DNA of 64,000 nt from Zoroaster sp. YZ-2022 (lineage: Eukaryota; Echinodermata; Asteroidea; Forcipulatida; Zoroasteridae): positions 23,636,682-23,700,681 of the forward strand of contig CM055831.1 in NCBI GenBank assembly GCA_029582265.1, given 5' to 3'. The notes beneath the pieces were generated by a model. The model made no database searches. It was not told the origin of the DNA and was given only the letters and a program-made list of their open reading frames with translations. The position numbers and the translations under genes were made by a program. Below, one piece after another: positions 23,520 to 36,567 of this stretch; position 1 is the stretch's first letter; each line of letters opens with the position of its first letter.

Positions 23520-23848
23520 CCAGTTGACGTCGGGAATATTTATTTTTTTCCGGTCCCCCGTGCGGGTTTATTTTCAGTGAAAAATCTGAAAAAATTTCTA
23601 GCCATTAATAATTTTTTTTGTCAATGAAACTAAGTTCGGACACCCAAATAAACACCTTTACTCATTGACATTTCGAGAATTAAATGGCTAGTTTTTTAAT
23701 AACGGTTGTGTTTGTTCAGCACAATTAGACCGTTGGCAAGCTCCGATGCAACGGCCTATTAGCGACCAGCGCCCGGTCGAAAAGACGGCATACCCTGAGA
23801 GAGATCGAAGGCCTCGTAAACAATGGATATAAATCCGTCTTTACAAAT
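23520..23848. mobile_element. family C TTAA element, truncated on the right (module 2)
   Basis: Left end with TTAA at 23516-23519 and CCAGTTGACGTCGG; the sequence stops at TCTTTACAAATTC and joins directly to CACATTAGAATGAATATG, which lies beyond the element in modules 1 and 4. This is an internal deletion that removed the right end. Confidence 0.75.
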
Positions 23849-24179
23849 TCCACATTAGAATGAATATGAAAATCTTTATTTTCTTATTAATGACACGTAA
23901 GATTAAACTTGTACAGGTTGGTTATGTATATCTTGACTTGAAACAACAACAGCAGCAGCTGCAGCAACAACCATTTTGTAGCCAACCTACATGTATGACT
24001 AGAAACCAGAGACATTTTTTTGGCCTAAATCAAAGTGAAGACTCCATTGTCAATAAATTGTATATGCTCTGTACCTCTTGTCATGTCAAACATTATTAAT
24101 AAGCAACACAAGATTAAACCTAGAGTGACAAGATGCTACATTACATGTTTGGGTAACATATCTTCAAAAGGACATTTAA

Positions 24180-24185
24180 TTTATT
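24180..24185 (-). terminator. AATAAA polyadenylation signal, TRIM copy 3
   Basis: Minus-strand AATAAA in the same place relative to the stop codon as in the other copies. Confidence 0.6.
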
Positions 24186-24236
24186 CACCATTATGATGAC
24201 AAGGGAGATTGCCAGCCAGCAGCATGTTGGATTATA

Positions 24237-26600
24237 TCACACCTTGTGATACATCTTCACTGAGTAGTGGTCTGCCACTACCAGGTGATGCTCATCGGCA
24301 GTGAATGTGATTCCCATGGGCCAGTAAATACCCTGATGAGCTATACATGAGATGAATCTACCTTCATCATCATAATGGTGAATATGACCAGTGTTATCCC
24401 CATTGTGCACTCCAATGTATATGCCTGATCTAGCACAGCATACACCTTGACAGTATTTAACTTCCTGACCATTGATTGTTGGTTTGATTGTGAGTAATGA
24501 AGTACCATTGCTGTCAACAATGTCTACTTGATGTTGGTTATAACCACTGATCACAACTCTATTCTTGTTGCCAGTGGCCAGGAAGTAAGGTGCTGTCTTG
24601 ACTGACATAGTGTGAATGAGCGAGCCATCAGTGGGGCTGTGCTCGCTCACCACCATCCTCTTCACATCACCCACTATAATATTACCATCATTATTCACCC
24701 TTACACTGTATAGGTTTACTGCTGTCTTCCCTACCTCACTATGAGGCACTGTGTGGAAGTCAAAGTCCAGTGTGCCATCATTGTTGTACATCTTGATGAC
24801 ATTGTTGGTGCTGTCCACAACCACTAAGTGATTGTGTACAGCTGCAATGTCACGTGGACCTGGACAAATAATAAGAGATATCAAAGCACAGTAAAACAAT
24901 AATTATGTACAAAATTATGATTTTGTTTTCTAATCTTGAAGCATAAAGAATTTCATATCATAAAATTAATTTATTGAAATTAATTGTAAAGGCCTTTCAT
25001 AGTGCTTCACTGAGATCAGCTCTCATACAGGGACTTGTTCAAGACAATGTCTGAGTTAAAGGACCCTTGTGCAGAGACCTCGACACAATAAAAACAGCAC
25101 ATACATGTAGCACAGAACATACACATAGCACGTTTACTTTAAATAGTCATTGAGGTATTTTTTCTGCATTTTGTAATTCATAATTAGATTTTTCCTGTGC
25201 AGTCTTGTTACACAGAACACCATGCACTCTTGTGCACTACAGTACAATATGCTATTGAATGTATTTAATGTGTACATAAGAAACTTACCTCCTTGTATTG
25301 GAATGGTTCTTTTCTGATGTCCCTTGGTGCTGCAGATTACCACTCTCTTGTTCCATGTGTCTGCCACTGCAATGTCATCACCAGGTTGACAAGCAGCAAT
25401 ACCCCAAGCGATATTGAATTCTCCTGAACCACCTCCCTTTTTGCCAAATCCTTCACACAGCTCCCACTTGTGTTCCTGCAGCTCCACCTTGCCAAGATTG
25501 ATATCACCAACCCTCTGACTCTCCTTGAATCTCAGATGACAAAGCTTGTGGTCAATTTTGGGAATACTTTGACTGCTGAGAAATTTCAAGTCCTTGCTGA
25601 TAGTGGGATAGAGTGCAAGGAAGTCAGCATCTGATGAATTGTTGGTGACATCTTTGGCGGTCTCCAGTGAATGCTGTATTTGTTGTGAGATTACACTCAC
25701 TGTTTGCTCATATTCATCCAATTTGTTGTTATGATCTTTGTGGAGGTTTTTGATTTCATCAATGATGCGACTCTCTTGAGCTGTTACCTCAGCCCTGATC
25801 TCATCAGCTCTGTTCTTCACCTCTGCCATGGTTCTTTCAACTGTGATGCCCAGTTTGTCTTTCATTGTTGAGGCAGTTGCTAGAGATTGTTCAAGTTCCT
25901 TGAGAACTCCTTCAAGGGCAGTAAAGAATTGAGCCAACGACTGTTTATATGTGGATGAGGCTTGGTTGCAATCAATGTACTCATGTTGTGGTTTACAGTG
26001 ATCTAGGACTGTACAATCTCGACAAATCAACTTGTCACATGTTATACAGAAGAACCATGCCACTTCACCCTCATGGGTTTGGCATTCTGGATGACGTTTT
26101 TGTTTTGTCTCTTTTATTGCTACTTTCCCCTGAAGAATGTCATCCAAAGTAGCAATGGTGTGACTTGACAGTGCGGCGATTCTTGAATGTGAGTCTCTAC
26201 AATTTTCGCACATGTTCTGTGCGCAGTTTAGACAGCGATGTGTAGCCTCATTTTCCTCCTTGCATAAAAATTCACAGGTAAGCTTTGTGTCACCAGACGA
26301 GCTGACCAACTTGTATTGCAGTGTGATCTCCTCAACAAGACCAATTAGATAGAAGTTGGTCTTGAGGCCTGGAACACCCATCGTAGGAAGTTGTGTCTCC
26401 CGTCGACACAAAGGACAAGGAATCATGACAGCATCCTTGTACTTGGTAGTGTGGTATTCATCTAAACAGTTTTCACAGAAGCTGTGGACACAGTCCAGCA
26501 TTTTGGGTTGTCTGTACACCTCTTTGCAAATACTGCATTCAAGATGATCCTTGCTGATTTTCTCTAGAGCTGAACCCAATGTTGATTTAGAAGTAGCCAT
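24237..26600 (-). CDS. TRIM-NHL E3 ubiquitin ligase-like protein, copy 3
   Basis: Exons 25289-26600 and 24237-24859, phase-1 junction, 644 residues. The RING, both B-boxes and the coiled coil are nearly identical to copy 2, including the B-box 2 motif CRDC that only copies 2 and 3 share. The propeller is more changed: ADTWNKRV where copy 2 has ADCSNKRV, LYSVRVNNDG where copy 2 has LWSVVVNNKG, LATGNKNRVVISGYNQHQ, CCARSGIYIGVHNG, and ADHYSVKMYHKV at the end. Two charge changes in the coiled-coil tail (SIPKIDHKL) are also unique. All zinc ligands are kept, so the gene looks functional. The substrate is not known. Confidence 0.93.
25102..25109. other. TACATGTA micro-insertion at a TA (module 3, TRIM intron side)
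   Basis: CACA-TACATGTA-GCAC here; modules 1, 2, 4 and 5 all have CACA-TA-GCAC (in module 2 the TA is 15380-15381). Confidence 0.87.
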
Positions 26601-26750
26601 TTCTATCTGTTAATAAATGATATATAAGAAATGAAAATTGTGAACAAACTCAACATCAGCCACATACACATATCCTGACTGCCCTGTGAAGGGGGTGGGG
26701 GTGGGTAGGAGATTTTTCTTTATAGGATCATAACCCCAGTAAAAAAGACC

Positions 26751-26758
26751 TACATGTA
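26751..26758. other. TACATGTA micro-insertion at a TA (module 3, TRIM upstream)
   Basis: GACC-TACATGTA-TTGC here; modules 1, 2 and 5 have GACC-TA-TTGC (in module 2 the TA is 17015-17016). Confidence 0.87.
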
Positions 26759-27128
26759 TTGCACAAACTTGTCAGTAGGCCCAAAAAAGTCTCCTGATTC
26801 TGACCTCCATGCACGTCACCTCAGACCCGCTTGTCAGCCTTTTTAGTTGTCTTTGCTATGAAACAATTCCCAATTGCAGGAAATATTGCTGGATCGATTG
26901 GAATTTTGCAGCTTTTTCACATAGGGTATGAACGTTTGCCCGTTTTGTGTGGCCACTCTTAGTCACCATACTTTGTGTTTGTGGAATTTAGTCTTGTACC
27001 AATAACCGTGTAAAAATGTTAACACGTATCACCCAAAAAAAAAAAAGATTACAACAAAAAAATGTGTCACCACACCGATATAGAAGCCGACCCATGACCA
27101 GAAACCAGACTTTTTTGTTTTGGCTGTA

Positions 27129-27496
27129 TAAAAATTTAAAAAAATAATTTTTTTAAATTTTTTTATACGCAATTCGCCCCACACAAGGCCAATGGCCACT
27201 CCAAGGTGGGGGCTACTAAGTCATTGAGTTGTTACAACGACTCCACACTGAAGAAACCAGCCCCTTGCACCAAAACAAGACAAGTTAATAACCAGCCTCT
27301 TCACGGTGCGAATAGGACTGGGAGGGGTAACTAGTCCAGAACAAGGCAGTTGTTAAACTGCCTCTGCCCCTATAAGCAATTATGGTTAAGTGTCTTGCTC
27401 AAGGACACAAGTGTCACGGCCGGGATTCGAACCCACATTCTGCTGCTAACACCAGAACTTGAGTCCGGCAAGCTAGACCGCTCGGCCACGGCACTC
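27129..27496 (-). mobile_element. tRNA-derived SINE with alternative tail (module 3)
   Basis: The head (GTGCCGTGGCCGAGCGG, GGGTTCGAATCCC) and the first ~100 bases equal those of the SINEs at 7463 and 38843, but the rest is different: it runs through GGCCATTGGCCTTGTGTGG to an A/T-rich tail. The same insertion is at 49088-49450 in module 5. Confidence 0.82.
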
Positions 27497-28540
27497 CACG
27501 AAATGTTTGAAAAAGATTCAGCCATTTCTTTGTCAGAAAATCTATATCTATTCACCCAGTCATTGATTAAACTTGTTTCGCCTGTGTTTGTTTTTACTAT
27601 TTCACTTGTGATTTCCATTATTTATTTTTTTCTTTGGAACAGTGTTATTGAAAATTTCAAGTAAATTTTGTCAGAAGTTTGGTTTTTACAAGTCTTTCAA
27701 AAGGCTCAAACGTCATCACCTAACAACGGGTCTTGTTTTGACAACCGAGCGCACAATTGACCAATAAGAATTCGAGGTCATATGTACTTCCTATGCAAAT
27801 TTGCTAATAAATGTTGATTATTGACAACGAGAACAGACTTCGAAACTTCACGAAGTTGTTTATTGTTAACATTGATTACATGCTGTCTACACAGACGTTG
27901 TATTTAAAAATGCTTGCTATTTTCATGGAATTATAACGTGGACAGTGATGATTGAGATGATGATGGAGACAATGATGGAGACAATGTTGACTTTGAACAC
28001 ACTGACAGCGACAGAATTAATGATTTTCAGGGTAAAAATGACAGTAAGGCCTCTGAATCTGAGGTTGTAATAACCGACAGCAATAGCGATACAGCGATAG
28101 GCATATACATGTAGCATGCCATGTACCATGGCATGACCACGACAGCAAGCAATGTCGCAGGCTAAATGTGCCCATAGGACCAGCAATAGGGCGAGCAACA
28201 AATGTAAAAATTGGACAGATGTTATGATTTCCCACCCCCATTAAAAAGTGGGGTAGGTCATGTGAAAGTTTCAGCTCAATGCCGAGTCTAAGTCTTGAAT
28301 AAAGTGTGAAAAAGCATTCATTATTTTTTACAAAAACCCAAGGAGCAAAAAGTTGTCAATTTTTTATTACCAACTTTTTAATGTGCATATTTTGTTGTTT
28401 TCTCTGAAATGAGATCACTTTATACAGAACAATTATTCAGGATGATTGGTACCTCTACATGTATCACATGAAGTTAACATTCGAATAATAATTCAGTATT
28501 TTTGTAATCAATGTTGTACATACCTTCCCCACTTTAAACC

Positions 28541-28908
28541 AGTTGGTCTAATCCTTCCCTACAAACCAGTTGGTCTAATCCTTCCCTACAAACCAGTTGG
28601 TCTAATCCTTCCCTACAAACCAGTTGGTCTAATCCTTCCCTACAAACCAGTTGGTCTAATCCTTCCCTACAAACCAGTTGGTCTAATCCTTCCCTACAAA
28701 CCAGTTGGTCTAATCCTTCCCTACAAACCAGTTGGTCTAATCCTTCCCTACAAACCAGTTGGTCTAATCCTTCCCCACTTTAAACCAGTTGGTCTAATCC
28801 TTCCCTACAAACCAGTTGGTCTAATCCTTCCCTACAAACCAGTTGGTCTAATCCTTCCCTACAAACCAGTTGGTCTAATCCTTCCCTACAAACCAGTTGG
28901 TCTAATCT
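28541..28908. repeat. 27-bp minisatellite, long allele (module 3)
   Basis: About 14 units, nearly identical, including one CCCCACTTTAAACC variant unit repeated in the middle, a sign of a recent block duplication within the array. The plus-strand frame stays open through the whole array (28446-28949, 167 codons, repeat KPVGLILPY), as it does in every other module. Confidence 0.88.
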
Positions 28909-30880
28909 TATCCACTGTATCACTGTCAAAACATCTGTACAAATGTTAGCTTACCCTACAGTGGTTTTACCTTGTTTTATTGAAGTCAGTTTAAGACAGT
29001 TGAACACAAAATGAAGTCAGTTTTTCTTGCTGAAGACAGAGCAAATGATGCTACATGTAACTTTAGGGTGGATCCCAAATAAAATGGCGCTTGACAAACA
29101 GTTTCAAGTTTCAATTGTCGTTGCTAGAATCATGTGACAAGGTCATAGGTTTGCCTACTACACAGTGAATGCAGTGTACATTTATGTGTATTATTGGCTC
29201 AGTGACGTACATTGAACTTTATTGTCATAGTTCAGCTGTGTTGAGTAATGATATTGTATATCATATTGGATAGATTATTTCATGTAAACATCACATGTTT
29301 ACATGATTAATATCCACTGAAAACTCTAGATGTTCCACACTTGTCTTGATGGTTTGATCTCTGTAATGATGGTTTGATCTCTATGGAAATTTTAACTCAA
29401 TCAATCCTCATATTTGGATCAAGAAAATAGTGAAAATTAAAAAGAGAGCGGTGTTCTTTCTTATAGCCCTCCTACTACAGCTGTACTTTTAGTGGGAAGT
29501 AGAGGTCAAATGTCCTGTTTTGACTGTTGACCCAAATGTGCACCCTTGGATTACCTGCTAAAAAGAAGGGGCGATAGAGTGGACAGTGGTTAGGATCAAT
29601 ATTGGTACAGCACTTTAATTAATAAAACAAATAATCAAATAAAATGGAGATTAAATAATTTCCTTTGAAATTAACATTAACAAAACTTTAACTCTTATGA
29701 AATAATCCAGAACTCAAAACTAGTTCGTAACTCACTCAAATAAAAATAAACAAAAGTAACTCTAACTAGTCTTGGTTTGTACGAGAAGAATTATTAACTC
29801 AAATAAAAATAATAAATCTAAGTAAGAAGTAAATAAAAATACATAAAAAAATATGAAAATTCAGAAGGGAAACTTAAGTTTTTCTGGGCCCCTGTGGCAG
29901 GTTTATTTTTCCCACACACACGTTAATGGAAGCTTCCACAGCAGGTGGCCGGCACTTCTGAGCATGTCAACGTACACGCGTGGCTCAACCGAGCATGCAT
30001 ACAAATCATCCGGAGTTTCCTATGGCGTGTTTAGATGCTCTCCGATACGTGGTGCAAAAAAAATTGCGTGTATACACGGCCTCCGACGCGAACTGGTTAA
30101 CAGAGTGTCCATTGTGGGGGAAAACCAAGTGAATTGTCTATTCATATTAGAGTTGTCTAGTCATATTAGAGTTGTCTGATCATATTAGAGTTGTCAGTAA
30201 ATTTACCAGCAAAAAAATGTTGCGTCCCCAACTGATGTCAGTCGACAAATTCGCTTCACACCCCCCCCCCTAAAAAAAAGAAAATGCCTTCGCTATGCCC
30301 CTGCTTGAATATTAACTTTCCAGGAAGCAGATGTTTTGTTGGTAAACATAACGATCATTCGAACCAAATATTCATAATCATGAAAAATAATTCCTCGCGT
30401 TTCAGAGAAAACACTCACAAATATGCACATTTACAACAAGTTGTCATGACGGCAACTTTTTGCTCCACTTTTGTTTTTTGTAACAGTCGCGAATCATTTT
30501 TTGGAAATTTCTCTGTAACTTAGACTCCATTTTGAGCCGATACCTTAACATGTTGGTTGTTTTACGGTAAGAACTGTGCCATCAGAACGTATTTAAAATA
30601 AATGATTTACTTTGGGTCAAATTTGCAACAAAGCTGTTTATTCTTGCTGCTTATGTACATAATGGCAAAATTTATTTAGCTTACATAACATTTCAGGGTG
30701 GTAAACGTATCCCATGGAACAAATTATTGCAGCAATAAAATTTGATTATGAGATGACAAGAAATGCAGGCGAAAAGCTGTTATGGACTTGCAAATTGAAC
30801 AGGGATGTAGTGGACTGTATACAAACAAATGAAACAGAATTAAAAGATTTCAGTTCAGAGACGTGATTTATTAACATTAA
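28909..30880. other. T flank and P segment of module 3, non-coding
   Basis: Matches 18804-20610 plus 22251-22425 without the family A element. The 19-bp tandem repeat is shorter (about 30135-30195). No gene seen. Confidence 0.5.
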
Positions 30881-31261
30881 ATGCAGTCTCCAAAATGCCA
30901 CAAAAACAAAAACTGCTAAGTACACAATGCTTTTTCTATGCATGCCTTAAAATATTGCATACTGTACACAAGAATGGTACACGGATACCCCAAAATGCCC
31001 CTCGGGTCTGGGACAAAAACAAAGTGTTCTGACCTTCACACAGTATGTGTATACCCCAAGTTACTGCACTGGTTTATTTCAAGTTAGCCTTACAATGAAA
31101 CAAAGCAGGTGGCTGCTTTTTCAGTTTACCTCATCTCTCTGAAGAGCCTTGGGGTATGCCATTAATCTTCAGATAAGAAAGTGTATTCCGCAATATGTCC
31201 CAGTTGTGACATTTTGAAGTATGGGTCCACTTTGTAAAGAACAACACTGATAATAGGAGGG
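30881..31261. mobile_element. TTAA-flanked family E element, inverted relative to the V copies
   Basis: The segment is the reverse complement of 11061-11440 and lies between TTAA 30877-30880 and TTAA 31262-31265. Module 2 has the empty site (ATTAACATTAACATTTTC, TTAA 22426-22429). The right end is AATAGGAGGG; the left end has lost its first few bases. Confidence 0.85.
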
Positions 31262-31265
31262 TTAA

Positions 31266-32362
31266 CATTTTCAACAACTAAACTAATAAGGACTTGGTTG
31301 TGAATAACAAAAACATTTTGACAATATTTGTGTTTTGTATTTATACATGTCAGAGTATGGAATAAATTATGTAAATTAAATGTAATATACAGTACACGTA
31401 CTTAGCTTAACAATAAAGATCCTCTATGACACTGCATCATTTAATTAAATTTTCAAATCAAATTTTGTATTATTAAAACTTTTATAACATAACAGTCAGA
31501 ACAAGAAGACTTAGTAAGGGACGTATTCAATATTGACTCCTTGTAATTCCAGCACACTGTCAGTGGACTGTCCGTATTGGTAAGGTCAGACAGTCCGCTG
31601 ACAGAACGTCCTGCGTGCACTCATGCCTGGTCGAGTTAATGAGGCTGGCATGGCTCTGCCCCTTTGTTAGGTGATAAATATTTGAGACTTCCGAAGTCTG
31701 ATTTATTCATCTGCAGTTCGACAAACTTGGATATTGAATCTTGGCCATTCGACAGTCATATTTTAGATATACCCTTTTCAAACTTTTCAATAAATCCAGC
31801 CCATTGTCCTTTTCCAGGTTTGGAAAGTTTATATTTCTTAAATATATTTCAGAATTGTAATTTTATAGGCATAAATTAAAACATACAATTAAATGCATAG
31901 CAAGATATGACAAAATGAACAACCAAACATAATAAGTAACAAAATGGAAGTAATGAGGAAGATTAAAAGACTTAAGAATCTGTACCAAGATTGCAAATGG
32001 AGTTAGTGGGGAGGGGGATATGTGGATAAGGGCGGGACAATTTATTTGAAAAAGTAGATTAAAAATATGAATCAAGTTTACCTTTTGTAATTATTAAGTT
32101 TGTGTTCTCATTTTTTAAACACTGTCAAACACTATCAAAATCGTATGTGTAGTAAGTACATTTACAGGTCAAATTGAGTCAACTGTTTTTGACTGGTAAA
32201 AAAGCATTGTCTGGTATTGGTCAGGGTGGTCAAAATGACAGTAAAAACCAGTCAAAACTGCCCCTGTGTTCACATTTGGGTTAACAGTCAAAACAGGCAG
32301 TTGACTGATTTTGACCTGTATAGGTACTTCCCATTAAAGGGCAGCTATAGTAGGAGGCTTAA
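31266..32362. repeat. W segment, module 3, non-coding
   Basis: Near-identical to 22430-23519. No gene seen. Confidence 0.55.
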
Positions 32363-32604
32363 CCAGTTGACGTCGGGAATATTTATTTTTTTCCAGTCCC
32401 CCGTGCGGGTTTATTTTCAGTGAAAAATCTGAAAAAATTTCTAGCCATTAATAACTTTTTTTGTCAATGAAACTAAGTTCGGACACCCAAATAAACACCT
32501 TTACTCATTGACATTTCGAGAATTAAATGGCTAGTTTTTTAATAACGGTTGTGTTTGTTCAGCACAATTAGACCGTTGGCAAGCTCCGATGCAACGGCCT
32601 ATTA
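32363..32604. mobile_element. family C TTAA element, truncated on the right (module 3/4 junction)
   Basis: Left end intact with TTAA at 32359-32362; the right part is deleted and joins at CCTATTA directly to the CCTACATGTA sequence downstream of TRIM copy 4. This removes the W end and the T module start, including the CAA/CAG tract. Confidence 0.72.
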
Positions 32605-32607
32605 ACC

Positions 32608-32621
32608 TACATGTACATGTA
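32608..32621. other. double TACATGTA (module 4)
   Basis: CC-TACATGTACATGTA-TGAC here where modules 1, 2 and 3 have CC-TACATGTA-TGAC (module 2: 14286-14293). This equals a second CATGTA gain at the existing terminal TA, although slippage could also explain it. Confidence 0.7.
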
Positions 32622-32807
32622 TGACTAGAAACCAGACACATTTTTTTGGCCTAAATCAAAGTGAAGACTCCATTGTCAATGAATTGTATATATGCTCTGT
32701 ACCTCTTGTCATGTCAAACATTATTAATAAGCAACACAAGATTGATCCTAGAGTGACAAGATGCTACATTACATGTTTGGGTAACATATCTTCAAAAGGA
32801 CATTTAA

Positions 32808-32813
32808 TTTATT
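32808..32813 (-). terminator. AATAAA polyadenylation signal, TRIM copy 4
   Basis: Minus-strand AATAAA at the conserved place after the stop codon. Confidence 0.6.
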
Positions 32814-32864
32814 CACCATTATGATGACAAGGGAGATTGCCAGTCAGCAGCATGTTGGATTACA

Positions 32865-35213
32865 TCACACCTTGTGATATATCTTCACTGAGTAGCGGTC
32901 TGCCACTACCAGCTGATGCTCATCTGCAGTGAATGTGATTCCCATGGGCCAGTAAATACCCTGATGAGCTATACATGAGATGAATCTACCTTCATCATCA
33001 TAATGGTGAATATGACCATTGTTATCCCCATTGTGCATTGCAATGTATATGCCTGATCTGTCACAGCATACACCTTGACAGTATTGAACTTCCTGACCAT
33101 TGATTGTTGGTTTGATTGTGAGTAATGAAGTACCATTGCTATCAACGATGTCTACTTGATGTTGGTCATAACCACTGACTACAACTCTGTTATTATTATC
33201 AATGGCCAGGTAGCAAGGTGCTGTCTTGACTGGCATAGTGTGGATGAGCGAGCCATCAGTGGGGCTGTGCTCGCTCACCACCATCCTCTTCACATCACCT
33301 ATTATGATGTTACCCTTATTATTTACTACTACACTCCAGAGGTCCATTGCTGTCCTCCCTACCTCACTATGAGGCACTGTGTGGAAGTCAAAAGCAAGTG
33401 TGCCATCATTGTTGTACATCTTGACATTGTTGGTACCGTCCACAACCACTAAGTGATTGTGTATAGCTGCAATGTCATATGGACCTGGAAAAATAAGAGA
33501 TATCACAGCACAGTAAAATAACAATTATGTACAAAATTATGATTTTGTTTTCTAATGTTGAAGCATAAAGAATTTCATATCATAAAATTAATTTATTGAA
33601 ATTAATTGTAAAGGCCTTTCATAGTGCTTCACTGAGATCAGCTCTCATACAGGGACTTGTTCAAGACAATGTCTGAGTTAAAGGACCCTTGTGCAGAGAC
33701 CTCGACACAATAAAAACAGCACATAGCACAGCACATACACATAGCACGTTTACTTTAAATAGTCATTGAGGTATTTTTTCTGCATTTTGTAATTCCTAAT
33801 AAGATTTTTCCTGTGCAGTCTTGTTACACAGAACATCATGCACTCTTGTGCACTACAGTACACTATGCTATTGAATGCATTTAATGTGTACATAAGAAAC
33901 TTACAGCCTTGCATTGGAATGATTCTTTTCTGGTTTCCCTTGGTGCTGCAGATTACCACTCTCTTGTTACTACAGTCTGCCACTGCAATCTCATCACCAG
34001 GTTGACAAGCAGCAATACCCCAAGCCAGATTGAATTCTCCTGAACCACCTCCCTTTTTGCCAAATTCATCACACAGCTCCCACTTGGGTTCCGGCAGCTC
34101 CACCTTACCAAGATTGATATCACCAACCCTCTGACTCTCCTTGAATCTCAGATGACAAAGCTTGTCATCAATCTTGGGAAGACTTTGACTGCTGAGAAAT
34201 TTCAAGTCCTTGCTGATAGTGGGATAGAGTGCAAGGAAGTCAGGATCTGATGAATTGTTGGTGACATCTTTGGCAGTCTCCAGTGAATGCTGTATTTGTT
34301 GTGAGATTACACTCACTGTTTGCTCATATTCATCCAATTTGTCGTTATGATCTTTGTGGAGGTTTTTGATTTCATCAATGATGCGACTCTCTTGAGCTGT
34401 TACCTCGGCCCTGATCTCATCAGCTCTGTTCTTCACCTCTGCCATGGTTCTTTCAACTGCGATGCCCAGTTTGTCTTTCATTGTTGAGGCAGTTGCTAGA
34501 GATTGTTCAAGTTTCTTGAGAACTCCTTCAAGGGGAGTACAGAATTGAGCCAATGACTGTTTATATGTGGATGAGGCTTGGTTGCAATCAATGTACTCAT
34601 GTTGTGGTTTACAGTGGTCTAGGACAGTGCAAGCTTGGCAAATCAACTTGTCACATGTTACACAGTAGAACCATGCCACTTCACCCTCATGGGTTTGGCA
34701 TTCTGGACGACGTTTTTGTTTTGTCTCTTTTATTGCTACCTTCCCCTGAAGAATGTCATCCAAAGTAGCAACAGTGTGGCTTGACATTCCAGTAATTCTT
34801 GAGTGTATATCTCTGCAATTTTCACAGATATTCTGTGCACAGTTTAGACAGCGATGCATAGCCTCATTTCCCTCATTGCATAATTCACAGGTAAGCTTTG
34901 TGTTTCCTGATGAGCTGACCAACTTCTGTTGCAATGTGATCTCCTCAACAAGACCAATTAGATAGAAGTTGGTCTTGAGGCCTGGAACACCCATCGTAGG
35001 AAGTTGTGTCTCCCGTCGACACAAAGGACAAGGAATTATGACAGCATCCTTGTATTTGGTAGTGTGGTATTCATCTAAACAGTTTTCACAGAAGCTGTGG
35101 ACACAGTCCAGTATTTTGGGTTGTCTGTACACCTCTTTGCAAATACTGCACTCAAGATGATCCTTGCTGATTTTCTCTAGAGCTGAACCCAATGTTGGAT
35201 TAGAAGTAGCCAT
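32865..35213 (-). CDS. TRIM-NHL E3 ubiquitin ligase-like protein, copy 4
   Basis: Exons 33905-35213 and 32865-33484, phase-1 junction, 642 residues. It is one codon shorter in B-box 1 (CELCNEGNEAMHR) and one in the propeller (NNVKMYNNDG). The architecture and all zinc ligands are as in copy 2. The B-box 1 stretch (about 34770-34930) is much more different from the other copies than the rest of the gene, including silent changes, so it is a mosaic. The exon 2 segment LWSVVVNNKGNIIIG is shared with copy 2 only. The region upstream of the ATG is not the one found in the other modules, so expression may differ. A 3' splice site (TTTATAAACAG) again lies just before the start. Confidence 0.92.
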
Positions 35214-36185
35214 TTCTATAGATCTGTTTATAAATAATGTATGGAATGAAATGTAAAATCAGACTCAATATCAGGCTCACATCAGGTAATGCAACAATAA
35301 GTTTGTCAAAAGTGTTTAAAAGGTTATTTGACTTTCAGAAAACGGCTTCATATTACAATTTTTCAATAAATCTTGTTTAACAATATTTACTGTAGTATCA
35401 AATTATTTGTCATGTTCTCATTAAAACAAATTTCAATGTGAATTTCTAAAAGGAAGGCATTTCCTGGGAGGTGCTTATCCCTCCATACCAATAATTTAGC
35501 CTTGTTTTGGTCATCTATTAAAGGTTAATATTAATGATGTATTGTGTACTCATGCTGACAAAATACTGGAGATTTAAATTGTGTTGGGTCACCAAAGTTG
35601 TGAACTTTAAAACCAGACATCTAACAAAAAATCCAGTTAAACATATATTGACAGAATGATTAAAACCGAAATTGAATGTTACATCCTCAATTCATTACAA
35701 TGATTAGGTTTTCACATCATCTATTGGTATACATACAAGAATTGTTCATGTCTTATTTAATTTCTTAAAACTTTAGTGAACCAACAACAAATCAATATTA
35801 AATAAATATCTCATATAAAAACTTATTTTCTTCAAATTTACCAAACATTTTCAAACGTTCCTGCTTAAAGATTTATCGCCAGTGTTATTTGGTATTTTAA
35901 CAGCAACTTCCAGCAATTATGCATTGCTATTTTACTTGTGAAAGGAAAAAGCCTGGTTTTACAGTAAATATGTACCAAAATTAATTGATGTTAGGTCCCC
36001 TCATAAATTCTTACTGATATACCAAGATGCGGACAACTATTGTTTTATAAATTTCCAATTTCAAAGTATATATATTTTTTTCAAAAAGGAAATTGCTGAT
36101 AAAACACGGCGATACATCTTTAATCTCCAGTGTGTATTGTGGACCTGATTTGTCTCAACTATCATTTAACTTGTATCATACAGAT

Positions 36186-36530
36186 GTCGTGTCGTGGCCG
36201 AGCGGTCTAGTGCATCGGACTCAAGTTCTGGTGTTGTCAGAATGTGGGTTCGAATCCCGGCCTGGCCAGTCACGGCGCTTGTGTCCCTAAGCAAGACACT
36301 TAACCATAATTGCTTCGTCCTTCGGATGGGACGTTAAGCCGTAGGTCCCGTGTACTAGATTATGTAATGCATGTAAAAGAACCCAGAACACTTATCATGG
36401 AAGAGTAGGGGTTTACCCCGGTGTTTCTGGTTCACATAACAAGTGCCCTTGTTTACAGGTTTACTCAGGCTTCCGAGCTACAGTGCTTAAGTGTGCTTTT
36501 GAGGCATCCTTGGTTTCATTACCAGAAATG

Positions 36531-36567
<37 letters not shown>

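Noticed and set aside
30881..31261. Local inversion of a V-module piece
   Set aside because: TTAA flanks and an empty site in module 2 fit a transposon insertion better than an inversion.
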